From an uncultured Peptostreptococcus sp. (GTDB taxonomy: Bacteria > Bacillota > Clostridia > Peptostreptococcales > Peptostreptococcaceae), in NCBI GenBank assembly GCA_900759325.1, contig CAAEUW010000018.1, forward strand, positions 1 to 64,000: 64,000 nt of DNA. The letters run 5' to 3'. Position 1 is the stretch's first letter. Each line of letters starts with the position of its first letter. A program made the translations under genes and the position numbers. Shown piece by piece: positions 18,337-27,054 of this stretch. The notes under the pieces are model-generated. The model ran no database searches. It was given only the letters and a program-made list of their open reading frames with translations, and had not been told where the DNA came from.

Positions 18337-19542
18337 ATGTTTAAGCTTAACACAATCGAGGAAGTATTAGAAGACTTGAGACAGGGAAAAATGGTCTTAG
18401 TTACAGATGATGAAGACAGGGAAAATGAAGGTGACCTAATCTGTGCAGCAGAGTTTGCTACTACAGAAAATATTAACTTTATGGCTACATATGGCAAGGG
18501 ACTTATATGCATGCCAATGAGTGCAGAATACTGCAAGAAGCTGGGCCTAGACCAGATGGTTGTCAACAATACGGACAACCATGAAACTGCCTTTACTGTA
18601 TCTATAGACCATGTAGATACAACTACAGGTATATCAGCAGTTGAGAGAGGCTTCACTGCTAGGGCCTGTGTAGACGACAATGTTAAGCCAAGTGATTTCC
18701 GTAGACCTGGACATATGTTCCCCCTAAAGGCCAAGCCTAATGGTGTCTTAGAGAGAAATGGTCATACAGAGGCTACTGTTGACTTGATGAGGTTGGCTGG
18801 TTTAAAGGAGTGTGGACTTTGCTGTGAAATCATGAAGGAAGATGGAACTATGATGAGGAAGACTGACCTTATCGAAATGTCAAAGGAGTGGAACCTAAAA
18901 TTTACTTCCATAAAGGCCCTACAGGAATACAGGAAAAAATACGATAAGCTAGTAGAGTGCTCTAGTAAGGTCAAGATGCCAACTAGGTTTGGAGATTTTA
19001 CAGCCTATGCCTATATAAACAAGCTAAATGGTGAGCACCATGTAGCCCTAGTAAAGGGTGAGATTGGTGATGGCAAGGACATCTTGTGTAGGGTTCATTC
19101 AGAGTGCCTAACAGGGGATGTATTCGGTTCAATGAGGTGTGATTGTGGTAAGCAGTTTGAAGCTGCCATGGAGGCTGTAGAAAAAGAGGGTCGTGGAATA
19201 GTCCTATACATGAGGCAGGAGGGCCGTGGTATTGGCCTAGTAAACAAGCTAAAGGCCTATGCCCTACAGGACCAGGGCATGGATACCCTAGAAGCCAACC
19301 TAGCCCTAGGCTTTGAAGGAGATTTGAGGGAGTACTTTACAGGTGCCCAGATCCTAAAGGACCTAGGAGTAAAGACTATAAGGCTATTGACAAATAACCC
19401 AGACAAGGTATACCAACTATCAGACTATGGTATGGAAATTGTTGATAGAGTGCCAATAGAAATAAAGGCTACAGACCATGACAGGTTCTACCTACAGACT
19501 AAGAAGAACAAGATGGGTCATATACTTGAAATAGCAGAATAA
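18337..19542 (+). CDS. ribBA: RibBA, DHBP synthase / GTP cyclohydrolase II
   Basis: The 401-residue fusion supplies both branches of the pathway. The N-terminal DHBP synthase half (1-200) has the metal-binding [10 protein letters not shown] motif and HTEATVDL. The C-terminal GTP cyclohydrolase II half has the zinc motif [17 protein letters not shown] (two of its three cysteines are in CDC) and [17 protein letters not shown]. It starts 12 bases after ribE with AGGAGGAG as ribosome site. Length and order match the usual Firmicute RibBA. Confidence 0.97.
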   Translation: MFKLNTIEEVLEDLRQGKMVLVTDDEDRENEGDLICAAEFATTENINFMATYGKGLICMPMSAEYCKKLGLDQMVVNNTDNHETAFTVSIDHVDTTTGISAVERGFTARACVDDNVKPSDFRRPGHMFPLKAKPNGVLERNGHTEATVDLMRLAGLKECGLCCEIMKEDGTMMRKTDLIEMSKEWNLKFTSIKALQEYRKKYDKLVECSSKVKMPTRFGDFTAYAYINKLNGEHHVALVKGEIGDGKDILCRVHSECLTGDVFGSMRCDCGKQFEAAMEAVEKEGRGIVLYMRQEGRGIGLVNKLKAYALQDQGMDTLEANLALGFEGDLREYFTGAQILKDLGVKTIRLLTNNPDKVYQLSDYGMEIVDRVPIEIKATDHDRFYLQTKKNKMGHILEIAE

Positions 19543-19584
19543 CTCAAGTAGCTATTAAAAAAGATGAGTATGGGCAATAGAGGA

Positions 19585-19744
19585 AAGTCCAGATTAAAAC
19601 AGGATAGTAAGGATATAAAAAGTCTAAATCAAAATGAGATAAGAAAGTCTAGATTAAAATAGGATAAGAAAGTTTAGATTAAAATAGGATAAGTAAGTCT
19701 AGATTAAAATAAGATAATAAAGCCTAGATTGAAAATGAGACAGG
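19585..19744 (+). repeat. 25-bp degenerate tandem repeats between ribBA and ribH
   Basis: Six units of exactly 25 bp start at 19585, 19620, 19645, 19670, 19695 and 19720; the first is separated from the others by 10 bp. The core is AAGTCTAGATTAAAATAGG with AAG endings. They contain no open frame and no terminator. They lie inside an otherwise tightly packed operon. Confidence 0.85.
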
Positions 19745-19786
19745 CATAAGTCGATATAAAATTTTAGAAAAATCGGAGGGAAGAAA

Positions 19787-20248
19787 ATGAATTATATCCA
19801 AGGAAATTTAGTAGCAAAGGAAGTAAAGATAGGAATAGTGGCAGCACGTTTTAATGAGTTCATAACATCTAAGTTGCTTTCAGGTGCCCAGGATGCCCTA
19901 GTAAGACATGATGTGAAGGATGACAATATAGATGTGGCCTGGGTACCAGGTGCCTTTGAAATACCCCTAATAGCTGATAAGATGGCCAAGTCTGGTAAGT
20001 ATGATGCAGTGATCTGCCTAGGAGCAGTAATCAGGGGTAACACTAGCCACTATGACTATGTATGCAGCGAAGTTTCAAAGGGTATAGCCCATGTATCACT
20101 TGAAAGTGGAATCCCTGTAATGTTTGGTGTAGTGACTACAGAAAATATAGAACAGGCTATAGAAAGGGCAGGAACAAAGGCAGGCAACAAGGGCTTTGAC
20201 GTTGCAGTTGGAGCAATTGAAATGATCAACCTTATAAAAAATCTATAG
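19787..20248 (+). CDS. ribH: Lumazine synthase
   Basis: This 153-residue enzyme condenses the RibA/RibD product with 3,4-dihydroxy-2-butanone 4-phosphate to give dimethyl-ribityllumazine. Motifs include [32 protein letters not shown] (catalytic His) and FGVVTTEN. The family forms icosahedral or pentameric shells. It is last in the rib operon, 244 bases after ribBA with a repeat array between them, and has its own ribosome site (TCGGAGGGAAG). A terminator follows. Confidence 0.97.
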   Translation: MNYIQGNLVAKEVKIGIVAARFNEFITSKLLSGAQDALVRHDVKDDNIDVAWVPGAFEIPLIADKMAKSGKYDAVICLGAVIRGNTSHYDYVCSEVSKGIAHVSLESGIPVMFGVVTTENIEQAIERAGTKAGNKGFDVAVGAIEMINLIKNL

Positions 20249-20346
20249 GGTTTGGATAAATTATATAAATTTTGAATATAGTATATAGAATTTGGATAAA
20301 GTATATAGAATTAAGCTTATAAATTAAGGTATATAAAATATATTAA

Positions 20347-20392
20347 AATAGGTCTAGTTTAGTCTTGTAAATAGCTGACTAGGCCTATTTTT
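20347..20392 (+). terminator. Terminator of the riboflavin operon
   Basis: A 12-bp stem (20347-20358 with 20378-20389, one wobble) has a 19-base loop and a short T-run. The rest of 20249-20548 is AT-rich, with short direct repeats of GTATATAGAAT. Confidence 0.75.
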
Positions 20393-20548
20393 GATTAAGC
20401 TATCCAATAAAAATAATACCTACAAAATGACAGAAAGACCAAAATATGATAATATTAATAATAGGGGTAGTATAGATAAAATACTATAATTAACCCCTTG
20501 GTTGGATGCTATTGAACAATTATGTAAGGTTTGGAAAGAAGGATGCAT

Positions 20549-21235
20549 ATGAAAGCTAAGATTGAAGAAGTATGCGGAATCAAGGTATTCGAGGGTATAT
20601 CTAGTAAAAGCTTAAACAGGATACTGGCCTGTGGTGACATTATAGACTTAAAGAAAAATGCTTGTTTATACCATGATAGACAGGACCTATATTATGTATA
20701 TTTTTTATTGGAGGGCAAGGTGACCCTTGTAAAACCCAATGAAAACGGTGAGAGCAAGGTTGTCTTTATCTTAAATCCAGGCGACACGATCAACCAGCCT
20801 GTTATGAGAAATAATACATCAGCCGTTGAGTGCTGGGGCTTTGAGAGGTCAAGGATACTGAGGGTTGGCTTTGATGATTTTGATGAAATAATGTCCAAGG
20901 ACTATGTATTGGCAAGAAACTGCATGGCCTATATGGAAAATAGGATAAGGAGGCTATATAGGCAGCTTAAAAACTCAGTGACTATAAATATAGAAAAGAG
21001 GCTAGCTGCTAAGCTGGTGAGGTTGGGACTAGACTATGGTAGCAAGATCGATGGCTCGTGTATGACCATGATAGACCTAAATCTGACGGTTACCTACCTG
21101 GCTAAGATGTTGGGATGTCAGAGGGAGTCAGTATCTAGGGCTATGAAGTCCTTAACCAATAGGGGTATAGTTGAGCTAGATGGAAGGAAGATAAGTGTGG
21201 ATATAGATAAAGCCAGAAGATTCTTTAAGGCATGA
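20549..21235 (+). CDS. Crp/Fnr-family transcriptional regulator
   Basis: I chose ATG 20549 because AGAAGGA lies 7 bases before it; a TTG frame from 20531 has no such site. The 228 residues contain an N-terminal cyclic-nucleotide-like beta barrel (about 10-120), a long linking helix, and a C-terminal winged helix with the recognition segment MLGCQRESVSRAMKSL. No four-cysteine Fnr cluster is seen: the only Cys near the N-terminus are scattered. It lies directly upstream of asrABC and probably controls it, since Crp/Fnr proteins often regulate anaerobic sulfite and nitrite genes. The effector is unknown. Confidence 0.88.
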   Translation: MKAKIEEVCGIKVFEGISSKSLNRILACGDIIDLKKNACLYHDRQDLYYVYFLLEGKVTLVKPNENGESKVVFILNPGDTINQPVMRNNTSAVECWGFERSRILRVGFDDFDEIMSKDYVLARNCMAYMENRIRRLYRQLKNSVTINIEKRLAAKLVRLGLDYGSKIDGSCMTMIDLNLTVTYLAKMLGCQRESVSRAMKSLTNRGIVELDGRKISVDIDKARRFFKA

Positions 21236-21320
21236 TAGTAAATATCATTTGCAGACAAGCAATACTAATGATTTTCATAAAAGAATAAAAAAATTTTGAC
21301 AATTTGATAATTTATAGGGA

Positions 21321-21350
21321 AACTGTGACTTATGTTACAGTTTTTTTTTT
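21321..21350 (+). terminator. Terminator of the regulator gene, overlapping a Crp-like site
   Basis: AACTGTGAC (21321-21329) pairs with GTTACAGTT (21334-21342) around TTAT, followed by a run of T to 21350. The same bases read TGTGACTTATGTTACA (21324-21339), which fits the TGTGA-N6-TxACA pattern of Crp-type operators. Confidence 0.85.
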
Positions 21351-21364
21351 ATCAAACTGCTATT

Positions 21365-21419
21365 ATTGAATTATCAATTATTATATCAATTGACAAAGCC
21401 CCGTCTTTGTCCTTAAATT
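21365..21419 (+). promoter_or_regulatory. asrABC promoter with inverted repeats
   Basis: TTGACA (21390-21395) and TTAAAT/TAAATT (21413-21419) form a promoter with a 17-18 base spacer. The spacer holds the inverted repeat GACAAAG-6-CTTTGTC (21392-21411). Just upstream is the FNR-like palindrome ATTGA-4-TCAAT (21365-21378). Both are candidate binding sites for the adjacent Crp/Fnr regulator. Confidence 0.6.
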
Positions 21420-21456
21420 AAAAATTTAGAATAATTTTCTAAAGGAGGTAAGTTGC

Positions 21457-22455
21457 ATGAAATTAGAGTTAAATCTCGAATCGTTTGACAAGGGGTTGGA
21501 AGTCCTAAGCAAGGAATATAGGATATTCGCTCCAAAGGCTTTCCCTCAGAGGGGAACTTACTCAGATACAGATGTTGTTAAGTATTCAGTAGTTAGTTCC
21601 TTTGATGAAATGGTGTGGGATAGAAAGTCAAATTTTTCACCAAAAGAGACTTTTTTACCTATTAATGAGGTCTTATTCTACTTTACTGAGAGTGAATTCA
21701 GAGAGTCTTCAATCGATGATAGGAAGACGCTTGTATTCCTTAGGGCTTGTGACCTAAACGCTGTTAAGAGGGTAGACCAGATTTATCTTGGAAATGGTGA
21801 AGAAGAGGACTACTACTACAAGAGGAACAGGGAAAAGGTTAAGTTTGTCTTGGTTGGATGTCAGGAATCATATAGAAACTGCTTCTGTGTAAGCATGGAT
21901 TCAAATAGGGCTGATGACTACCATGCTGCTATGAATATAAGGAATGACAAGATTTTCCTAGATATAAGGGACGAGGACCTAAATGTGTTCGAGGGAAGTC
22001 CTACAGACTTTGAGGTTGATTATGTGAAGGAAAACCTATTTAAGGTGAATGTGCCTGACAAGGTTGACTTCAACCACATGAAGGACCACAAGATGTGGGA
22101 TGAGTACGATGCTAGGTGTATTGCCTGTGGTAGGTGTAACTTTACCTGTCCAACTTGTACTTGCTACTCTATGCAGGATATTTTCTATAGGGAAAATGAA
22201 AATGTAGGTGAGAGAAGAAGGGTATGGGCGTCATGTCAGGTTGACGGATATACTAGTATAGCTGGTGGACATTCCTTCAGAGAAAAGCACGGCCAGAGGA
22301 TGAGGTTCAAGTCTATGCACAAGATTCATGACTTCAAGGAAAGATTTGGCTACAATATGTGCGTAGGATGTGGCAGATGTGATGATGCCTGTCCACAGTA
22401 TATTTCATTCTCAGAGGCTATAGACAAGGTATCAAAGGCCATGAGCGAAAAGTAG
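21457..22455 (+). CDS. asrA: Anaerobic sulfite reductase subunit A
   Basis: AsrA is the iron-sulfur electron-transfer subunit of the dissimilatory-type anaerobic sulfite reductase that makes sulfide. The 332 residues end in two ferredoxin-type clusters: CIACGRCNFTCPTC near 224-237 and CVGCGRCDDACP near 306-317. The family is known from Salmonella and clostridia with the same gene order asrA-asrB-asrC, as seen here. It starts the operon with the strong ribosome site AAAGGAGGTAAG. Confidence 0.95.
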   Translation: MKLELNLESFDKGLEVLSKEYRIFAPKAFPQRGTYSDTDVVKYSVVSSFDEMVWDRKSNFSPKETFLPINEVLFYFTESEFRESSIDDRKTLVFLRACDLNAVKRVDQIYLGNGEEEDYYYKRNREKVKFVLVGCQESYRNCFCVSMDSNRADDYHAAMNIRNDKIFLDIRDEDLNVFEGSPTDFEVDYVKENLFKVNVPDKVDFNHMKDHKMWDEYDARCIACGRCNFTCPTCTCYSMQDIFYRENENVGERRRVWASCQVDGYTSIAGGHSFREKHGQRMRFKSMHKIHDFKERFGYNMCVGCGRCDDACPQYISFSEAIDKVSKAMSEK

Positions 22456-22464
22456 GAGGTCATT

Positions 22465-23265
22465 ATGTGTAATAGTAAAAACCCATATATACCAGTAGCA
22501 AGTGAAATACTTGAAATAATAGAGCATACTGACAAGGAGTGGACTTTTAGGACTAAGACTGATACTAGCAAGGTAAAGCCAGGCCAGTTCTATGAGATAT
22601 CCCTTCCAAGGTACGGTGAATCACCAATATCTGTATCAGGTATTGGGCCAAACTATGTAGACCTTACTATCAGAAACGTAGGTAAGGTTACAGGTGTAAT
22701 CTTTGGCTACAAGCCAGGAGACAAGCTATTATTAAGAGGACCTTATGGTAATGGCTTTGATATTAATGAATACAAGGGAAGGGACCTAGTTGTAGTAGCA
22801 GGTGGTTCTGCCCTAGCTCCTGTAAGGGGTATAATTGAATATGTATATGACCACAAGGAAGAATTTAAGTCCTTCAAGCTAATCGTAGGCTTCAAGTCAC
22901 CAGCAGATGTGCTATTTGCTAGGGACCTTGAAAAGTGGGCTCAAAGGCTGGATATCCTAGTGACAGTTGATGGTGCTGATGAAGGTTACACAGGAAATAT
23001 AGGCCTGGTAACTAAGTATATACCAGACCTGAAGATAGATATAGACCAGGCATCTGCAGTGGTTGTAGGACCACCTATGATGATGAAGTTTGCAGTTGCA
23101 GAATTTTTGAAACTAAATATGGCCGAGTCTAATATTTGGGTTTCATACGAAAGAAGAATGCACTGTGGTATAGGTAAGTGTGGTCATTGTAAGATGGATT
23201 CAACATATATCTGTCTAGATGGTCCAGTATTCAGCTATGATTTTGCTAAGAACTTAGCAGACTAG
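22465..23265 (+). CDS. asrB: Anaerobic sulfite reductase subunit B
   Basis: AsrB is the flavin/NAD(P)H subunit that feeds electrons to AsrA and AsrC. The 266-residue protein belongs to the ferredoxin-NADP reductase family. It has an FAD-binding region around PRYGESPISVSG, a nucleotide-binding glycine-rich segment AGGSALAPVRG, and a C-terminal 2Fe-2S site (CGIGKCGHC). It follows asrA by 9 bases with TAGGAGGTC as ribosome site. Confidence 0.95.
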   Translation: MCNSKNPYIPVASEILEIIEHTDKEWTFRTKTDTSKVKPGQFYEISLPRYGESPISVSGIGPNYVDLTIRNVGKVTGVIFGYKPGDKLLLRGPYGNGFDINEYKGRDLVVVAGGSALAPVRGIIEYVYDHKEEFKSFKLIVGFKSPADVLFARDLEKWAQRLDILVTVDGADEGYTGNIGLVTKYIPDLKIDIDQASAVVVGPPMMMKFAVAEFLKLNMAESNIWVSYERRMHCGIGKCGHCKMDSTYICLDGPVFSYDFAKNLAD

Positions 23266-23276
23266 GAGGTAGAGTC

Positions 23277-24248
23277 ATGATTAGAGATTTGAATACTAAA
23301 AAGGTGATGAAAAATGCCTTTAGAATAACTAAGCACAAGTATCAGACATCTTTGAGAGTCAGGGTTCCAGGTGGTTTGATAGACCCGGAATCACTAATGA
23401 CAGTGTCTAAGATTTCGTCTGAATACGGAGACGGTCAGATACATATAACTACTAGACAGGGATTTGAAATACTTGGTATAGCTATGGAGGATATGGGTGA
23501 AGTAAACCAGATGATCCAGCCCGTAATAGAAAAATTAGACATCAACCAGGACGAAAAGGGAACAGGTTATGGGGCAGCAGGAACAAGAAATGTATCTGCC
23601 TGTGTGGGCAACAAGGTCTGTCCAAAGGCCCAGTACAATACTACTAAATTTGCCAAGAGAGTAGAAAAGGCGATATTCCCTCATGACCTACACTTTAAAG
23701 TAGCCCTAACAGGGTGTCCAAATGACTGTATAAAGGCAAGAATGCACGACTTTGGTATAATCGGTACTTGCCTACCTGAATACGAAATGGATAGGTGTGT
23801 AACTTGCATGGCTTGTGTAAATAAGTGTAAGTCATATTCAGTAGGGGCCCTAAGGTGTGAAAACAACAAGATAATTAGAAATGAAGAAAAGTGCATAGGC
23901 TGTGGTGAATGCGTGCTTAACTGTCCTATGAATGCCTGGACAAGAAGCCCTAAAAAGTACTACAAGCTGATGATAATGGGTAGAACAGGTAAAAGAAACC
24001 CTAGACTAGCGGAAGACTGGTTGAGGTGGGTTGATGAAGATTCTATAGTTAAGATAATAGTAAATACTTATGACTATGTTAAGGAGTATATTGATCCAAA
24101 AGCACCAGGTGGTAAGGAACATATAGGCTACATAATTGATAGGACTGGCTTCCAGGAATACAGAAAGTGGGCCCTAAAGGATGTTAACCTACCAGAAGAA
24201 ACAATAGAAAACAAGAACGTATATTGGGGTGGACCAAAATACTATTAG
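23277..24248 (+). CDS. asrC: Anaerobic sulfite reductase subunit C (siroheme)
   Basis: AsrC is the catalytic subunit that reduces sulfite by six electrons at a coupled siroheme-4Fe4S centre. In 323 residues it has the centre's cysteine motifs CVGNKVC and TGCPNDC, then two ferredoxin clusters (CVTCMACVNKC and CIGCGECVLNC). The siroheme it needs can be made by hemC, cobA-hemD, hemB and the Met8-type gene 5-9 kb downstream. It follows asrB by 11 bases. Confidence 0.96.
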   Translation: MIRDLNTKKVMKNAFRITKHKYQTSLRVRVPGGLIDPESLMTVSKISSEYGDGQIHITTRQGFEILGIAMEDMGEVNQMIQPVIEKLDINQDEKGTGYGAAGTRNVSACVGNKVCPKAQYNTTKFAKRVEKAIFPHDLHFKVALTGCPNDCIKARMHDFGIIGTCLPEYEMDRCVTCMACVNKCKSYSVGALRCENNKIIRNEEKCIGCGECVLNCPMNAWTRSPKKYYKLMIMGRTGKRNPRLAEDWLRWVDEDSIVKIIVNTYDYVKEYIDPKAPGGKEHIGYIIDRTGFQEYRKWALKDVNLPEETIENKNVYWGGPKYY

Positions 24249-24385
24249 GAATCGGTTTTTAATAGGGGATAAGGTATTCGAATATATTTATAGTAAATGA
24301 GTTCTCCTTATGGTAACATAATAAGGGGGGCTTGTTTACAAGCATTGATTTTGAATTATATATTAGTGATGTTTTGGAGGTAATT

Positions 24386-25156
24386 ATGTACGATGAAACA
24401 ATCGGTAAGCTGACGGGTGCAGCTAAGAAAAAGCTTGGTGTTTTGAATGATAGTACGTTCAAGTACCTGGTATCATCTGCTTTTGCGGGTGCCTTTATAG
24501 GAGTAGGTATACTTCTAGCATTTACAGTAGGTGGCCTAATGACAGCTGGTGGTAGTCCAGCTACAAAGATTTTGATGGGTTTATCATTCTCAGTAGCATT
24601 GAGCTTGGTAATATTCACGGGTACAGACCTATTTACAGGTAACAACCTTGTAATGACAGTTGGATACCTGAACAAGGCCGTTTCTATGAAGGATCTAGTA
24701 AGGGTTTGGGTAGTATCTTATATAGGCAACTTTATAGGTGCTATTATACTAAGTGTAATATTTGTATATACAGGCCTAGTAGACAAGGGACCTGTTATGG
24801 AATTCTTTGCAAGTTCAGCTGTTGCTAAGGCAGCACCATCATTTATGGCCCTATTTATGAGGGGCGTACTTTGTAACTTCTTGGTTTGTCTAGCAGTAAT
24901 GATATCTTTCAGGACTGAAAATGATGCAGCTAAGCTAATAATGATCACTATGTGCCTATTTGCCTTTATAACATCCGGCTTTGAACATAGTATTGCCAAT
25001 ATGACAGTATACAGCGTGGGACTAATCTCTAAGTCTATTACAGGTGTAACTATGGGTCAGCTAGTAGCCAACCTAGTGCCAGTTACCCTAGGTAATATAG
25101 TTGGTGGTGGTCTTATCATGGGTGGAGGCTTCTTTGCCCTAAGGTCAGGTAAGTAA
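24386..25156 (+). CDS. Formate/nitrite transporter family channel, probable hydrosulfide channel
   Basis: The start at 24386 (TGGAGG before it) gives a 256-residue protein; the longer frame from 24332 has no ribosome site. Six hydrophobic helices and segments such as AFAGAFIGVGILLAFTVGG and GFEHSIANM match the FNT fold. FNT channels pass small anions. The one encoded beside asrABC in Clostridioides difficile was described as a hydrosulfide channel, so export of HS- made by AsrABC is the best guess here. Nitrite or formate transport cannot be excluded. Confidence 0.85.
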   Translation: MYDETIGKLTGAAKKKLGVLNDSTFKYLVSSAFAGAFIGVGILLAFTVGGLMTAGGSPATKILMGLSFSVALSLVIFTGTDLFTGNNLVMTVGYLNKAVSMKDLVRVWVVSYIGNFIGAIILSVIFVYTGLVDKGPVMEFFASSAVAKAAPSFMALFMRGVLCNFLVCLAVMISFRTENDAAKLIMITMCLFAFITSGFEHSIANMTVYSVGLISKSITGVTMGQLVANLVPVTLGNIVGGGLIMGGGFFALRSGK

Positions 25157-25197
25157 TTAATAAGTACTCTACACTACAACATAATGTTTTTTTGGAG

Positions 25198-25231
25198 GAG
25201 CGAGATACATAAATCTTGCTCTTTCATTTTT
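25198..25231 (+). terminator. Terminator after the FNT channel
   Basis: GAGCGAGAT (25198-25206) pairs with ATCTTGCTC (25213-25221), followed by TTTCATTTTT. Confidence 0.8.
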
Positions 25232-25291
25232 ATGCAATATAATAAAATATTGTATTAACTAAAAGTATATATACAAATAATTGATCAAATC

Positions 25292-25325
25292 AAAGGTCTA
25301 TGGTTTTAATAACATAGGCCTTTTT
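25292..25325 (+). terminator. Second terminator hairpin before the PadR gene
   Basis: An 11-bp stem (25292-25302 with 25313-25323, one wobble) runs into TTTTT. Tandem with the one at 25198, it isolates the asr/FNT operon from the PadR operon. Confidence 0.75.
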
Positions 25326-25356
25326 GGTGTGAAGAATCTTCTATAATATAAAAAGC

Positions 25357-25386
25357 TTGACCTTATATATCGAGGTATGATATATT
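25357..25386 (+). promoter_or_regulatory. PadR gene promoter with overlapping palindrome
   Basis: TTGACC (25357-25362) and TATATT (25381-25386) are spaced 18 bases. TATATC-7-GATATA (25366-25371 and 25379-25384) is an inverted repeat inside the spacer that reaches the -10. A second related copy lies around 25387-25410. Autorepression by PadR is a reasonable guess. Confidence 0.5.
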
Positions 25387-25463
25387 ATATATAACGAAGT
25401 ACGATATATAGAGCTTAGATATAAACAGTAAGTCAAATGATAAATATTAAGTGGAGGGCAAAA

Positions 25464-25778
25464 ATGGATTCTAAGTTGAAGAGGATTTATATACCTATGT
25501 CTGAGACGGCCTTTTATATTTTGTTTTACCTGCAAGGTCCAAACCACGGTTATGGCATAGGTCAGGAGGTCAAGCAGGTTACAAATAATGAGGTAACTAT
25601 TAGTCCAGGGACCATGTATGGAACCCTGTCTAAGATGGAAAAGGATGGACTAATAGTCTTCGATAGGGAAGAGAATAAGAGGAAAATATATCAGATTACA
25701 GACCTGGGTAGGCAAATACTGGAAATAGAGTTAAAGAGGATAAAAAGACTATACAAGACTAGTATAGGGGAGGTTTAA
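25464..25778 (+). CDS. PadR-family transcriptional regulator
   Basis: The start at 25464 follows GGAGGG; an upstream ATG at 25437 lacks a site. The 104 residues match the small PadR type: a winged helix with the typical run GPNHGYGIGQEV and TISPGTMYGTLSKMEKDGLI. It sits one base before a DUF2812 gene, the usual partner of such regulators in Firmicutes. In that arrangement PadR commonly represses its own operon in response to membrane or antibiotic stress, which here is inference. Confidence 0.92.
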   Translation: MDSKLKRIYIPMSETAFYILFYLQGPNHGYGIGQEVKQVTNNEVTISPGTMYGTLSKMEKDGLIVFDREENKRKIYQITDLGRQILEIELKRIKRLYKTSIGEV

Positions 25779-25779
25779 A

Positions 25780-26325
25780 ATGGCTGACTACAAGACAAAA
25801 ATTAGATTTTTTACAATAGCAGACTACGAAAATGCACAAGCCTGGCTTGAAGACCAACGTAGGCAGGGTTGGAAGCTTAAAAATATGATTCCTCCTTGTT
25901 TCTTTAAATTTGAGAAGGTAGAACCAGAGGAAGTGGTCTACCAGCTAGACTATAAGAATCAAAGGGTTACAGGAGAGTATTTACAGATGTTTAGGGACTA
26001 TGGTTGGGAATACTCTGGTTCATGTATGGGTTGGAACTATTTTTCAAAGCCTAAGTCACAGATAGAAAACGAGAGTGAGATGGAGATTTTTTCTGATTCA
26101 GAGTCAAAGATAGAGATGATTAACCATATATTTAAGACAAGGATACTCCCACTAGTTATTGTGTTCTGTGTCATTATAGTACCGAACTTAATGAGTATTT
26201 TATCTTCAGGAAATGGCCCTAGGGATCCCTTATTTATAATTACACTAATGATATTTGCCCTATATATATACATATTTTTACACTGTGGTCTAAAATTAAA
26301 GAAAATTAAGAATAAATTGAAATAA
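25780..26325 (+). CDS. DUF2812 membrane protein
   Basis: The 181-residue protein has the DUF2812 core (residues about 5-90), rich in Trp: AQAWLEDQRRQGWKL, DYGWEYSGSCMGWNYF. Two hydrophobic helices follow (about 124-142 and 151-171) with a Lys-rich tail. DUF2812 proteins are regularly paired with PadR regulators and are of unknown function; one proposal is an anti-regulator at the membrane. It follows padR after a single base, so the two are almost certainly co-translated. Confidence 0.88.
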   Translation: MADYKTKIRFFTIADYENAQAWLEDQRRQGWKLKNMIPPCFFKFEKVEPEEVVYQLDYKNQRVTGEYLQMFRDYGWEYSGSCMGWNYFSKPKSQIENESEMEIFSDSESKIEMINHIFKTRILPLVIVFCVIIVPNLMSILSSGNGPRDPLFIITLMIFALYIYIFLHCGLKLKKIKNKLK

Positions 26326-26477
26326 ATATAGGTCAGGTGGGTATATATCTCTTAAAGCAGTGGAAGGCTAAACTAAGGTCATGTTTTACTGCTTGAAAAG
26401 TCCTATGACTAATGATAAAATTAATTATAGGATAGTGATATTCAAAAGAAAAATATTATTTTATGAGGAGAAAAGAT

Positions 26478-26879
26478 ATGTTAGAAGTTGGATTAAAGGG
26501 TGTTGAAAAAACGGTTGTAGATAAGACAAATACAGCAGCGGCTATTGGTAGTGGTGGACTAGAGGTATTCTCTACACCAAGCATGATATCTCTTATGGAG
26601 TGTACTTGTAAGCTTTGTGCCCAGGAGCACCTTGAAGAAGGTCTAGGAACAGTTGGTATATCTATATCAACAAACCATAAGGCGGCTACACCAATAGGCA
26701 TGGAGGTTACTTGTGAGTGTGAACTAGTTGAAATCGATAGGTCTAGACTTGTTTTCAAGGTTAGGTGCTATGATGAATTAGAAGAAATCGGTGTTGGTAC
26801 ACATGAAAGGTTCATCGTTGATAATGCTAAGTTTCTAGCTAATGTTGATGCAAAGATAGAAAGAGCTAAAAACAAGTAA
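26478..26879 (+). CDS. Hot-dog thioesterase, FlK-like
   Basis: The start at 26478 is preceded by GAGGAG. The 133-residue protein has the hot-dog fold motifs GSGGLEVFSTPSMISLME and GTVGISISTNHKAATPIGMEV. The Glu and His-containing segments match fluoroacetyl-CoA thioesterase (FlK)-type proteins, which hydrolyse small acyl-CoA thioesters. True fluoroacetate use is unlikely; the substrate is unknown. It stands alone between the PadR pair and the convergent dcd gene. Confidence 0.85.
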   Translation: MLEVGLKGVEKTVVDKTNTAAAIGSGGLEVFSTPSMISLMECTCKLCAQEHLEEGLGTVGISISTNHKAATPIGMEVTCECELVEIDRSRLVFKVRCYDELEEIGVGTHERFIVDNAKFLANVDAKIERAKNK

Positions 26880-26984
26880 GCTAAATATCTAAGTATAAAT
26901 AATCCAAAATAATAGGCTAAGAGTATATAGTCTAAGGATTAACGTGCTAGAAAGAATTATTAAAATAAGACATAAATAAAAAAG

Positions 26985-27033
26985 AAAAGAGCTAGACAAG
27001 GACCTGGAAATCAGGTGGTCTTAGCTCTTTTTT
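26985..27033. terminator. Bidirectional terminator between thioesterase and dcd
   Basis: AAAAGAGCTA (26985-26994) pairs with TAGCTCTTTT (27022-27031), with an inner CCTG/CAGG stem. A-rich and T-rich flanks let it serve both convergent genes. Confidence 0.88.
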
Positions 27034-27054
27034 ATTATCATCAATTGTAGGACT

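Noticed and set aside
19585..19744. CRISPR array
   Set aside because: The 25-bp units are directly adjacent and degenerate, without unique spacers; no cas genes.
26360..26397. Terminator formed by AAGCAGT/ACTGCTT before the thioesterase
   Set aside because: Seven base pairs with a long loop and no U-run; too weak to call.
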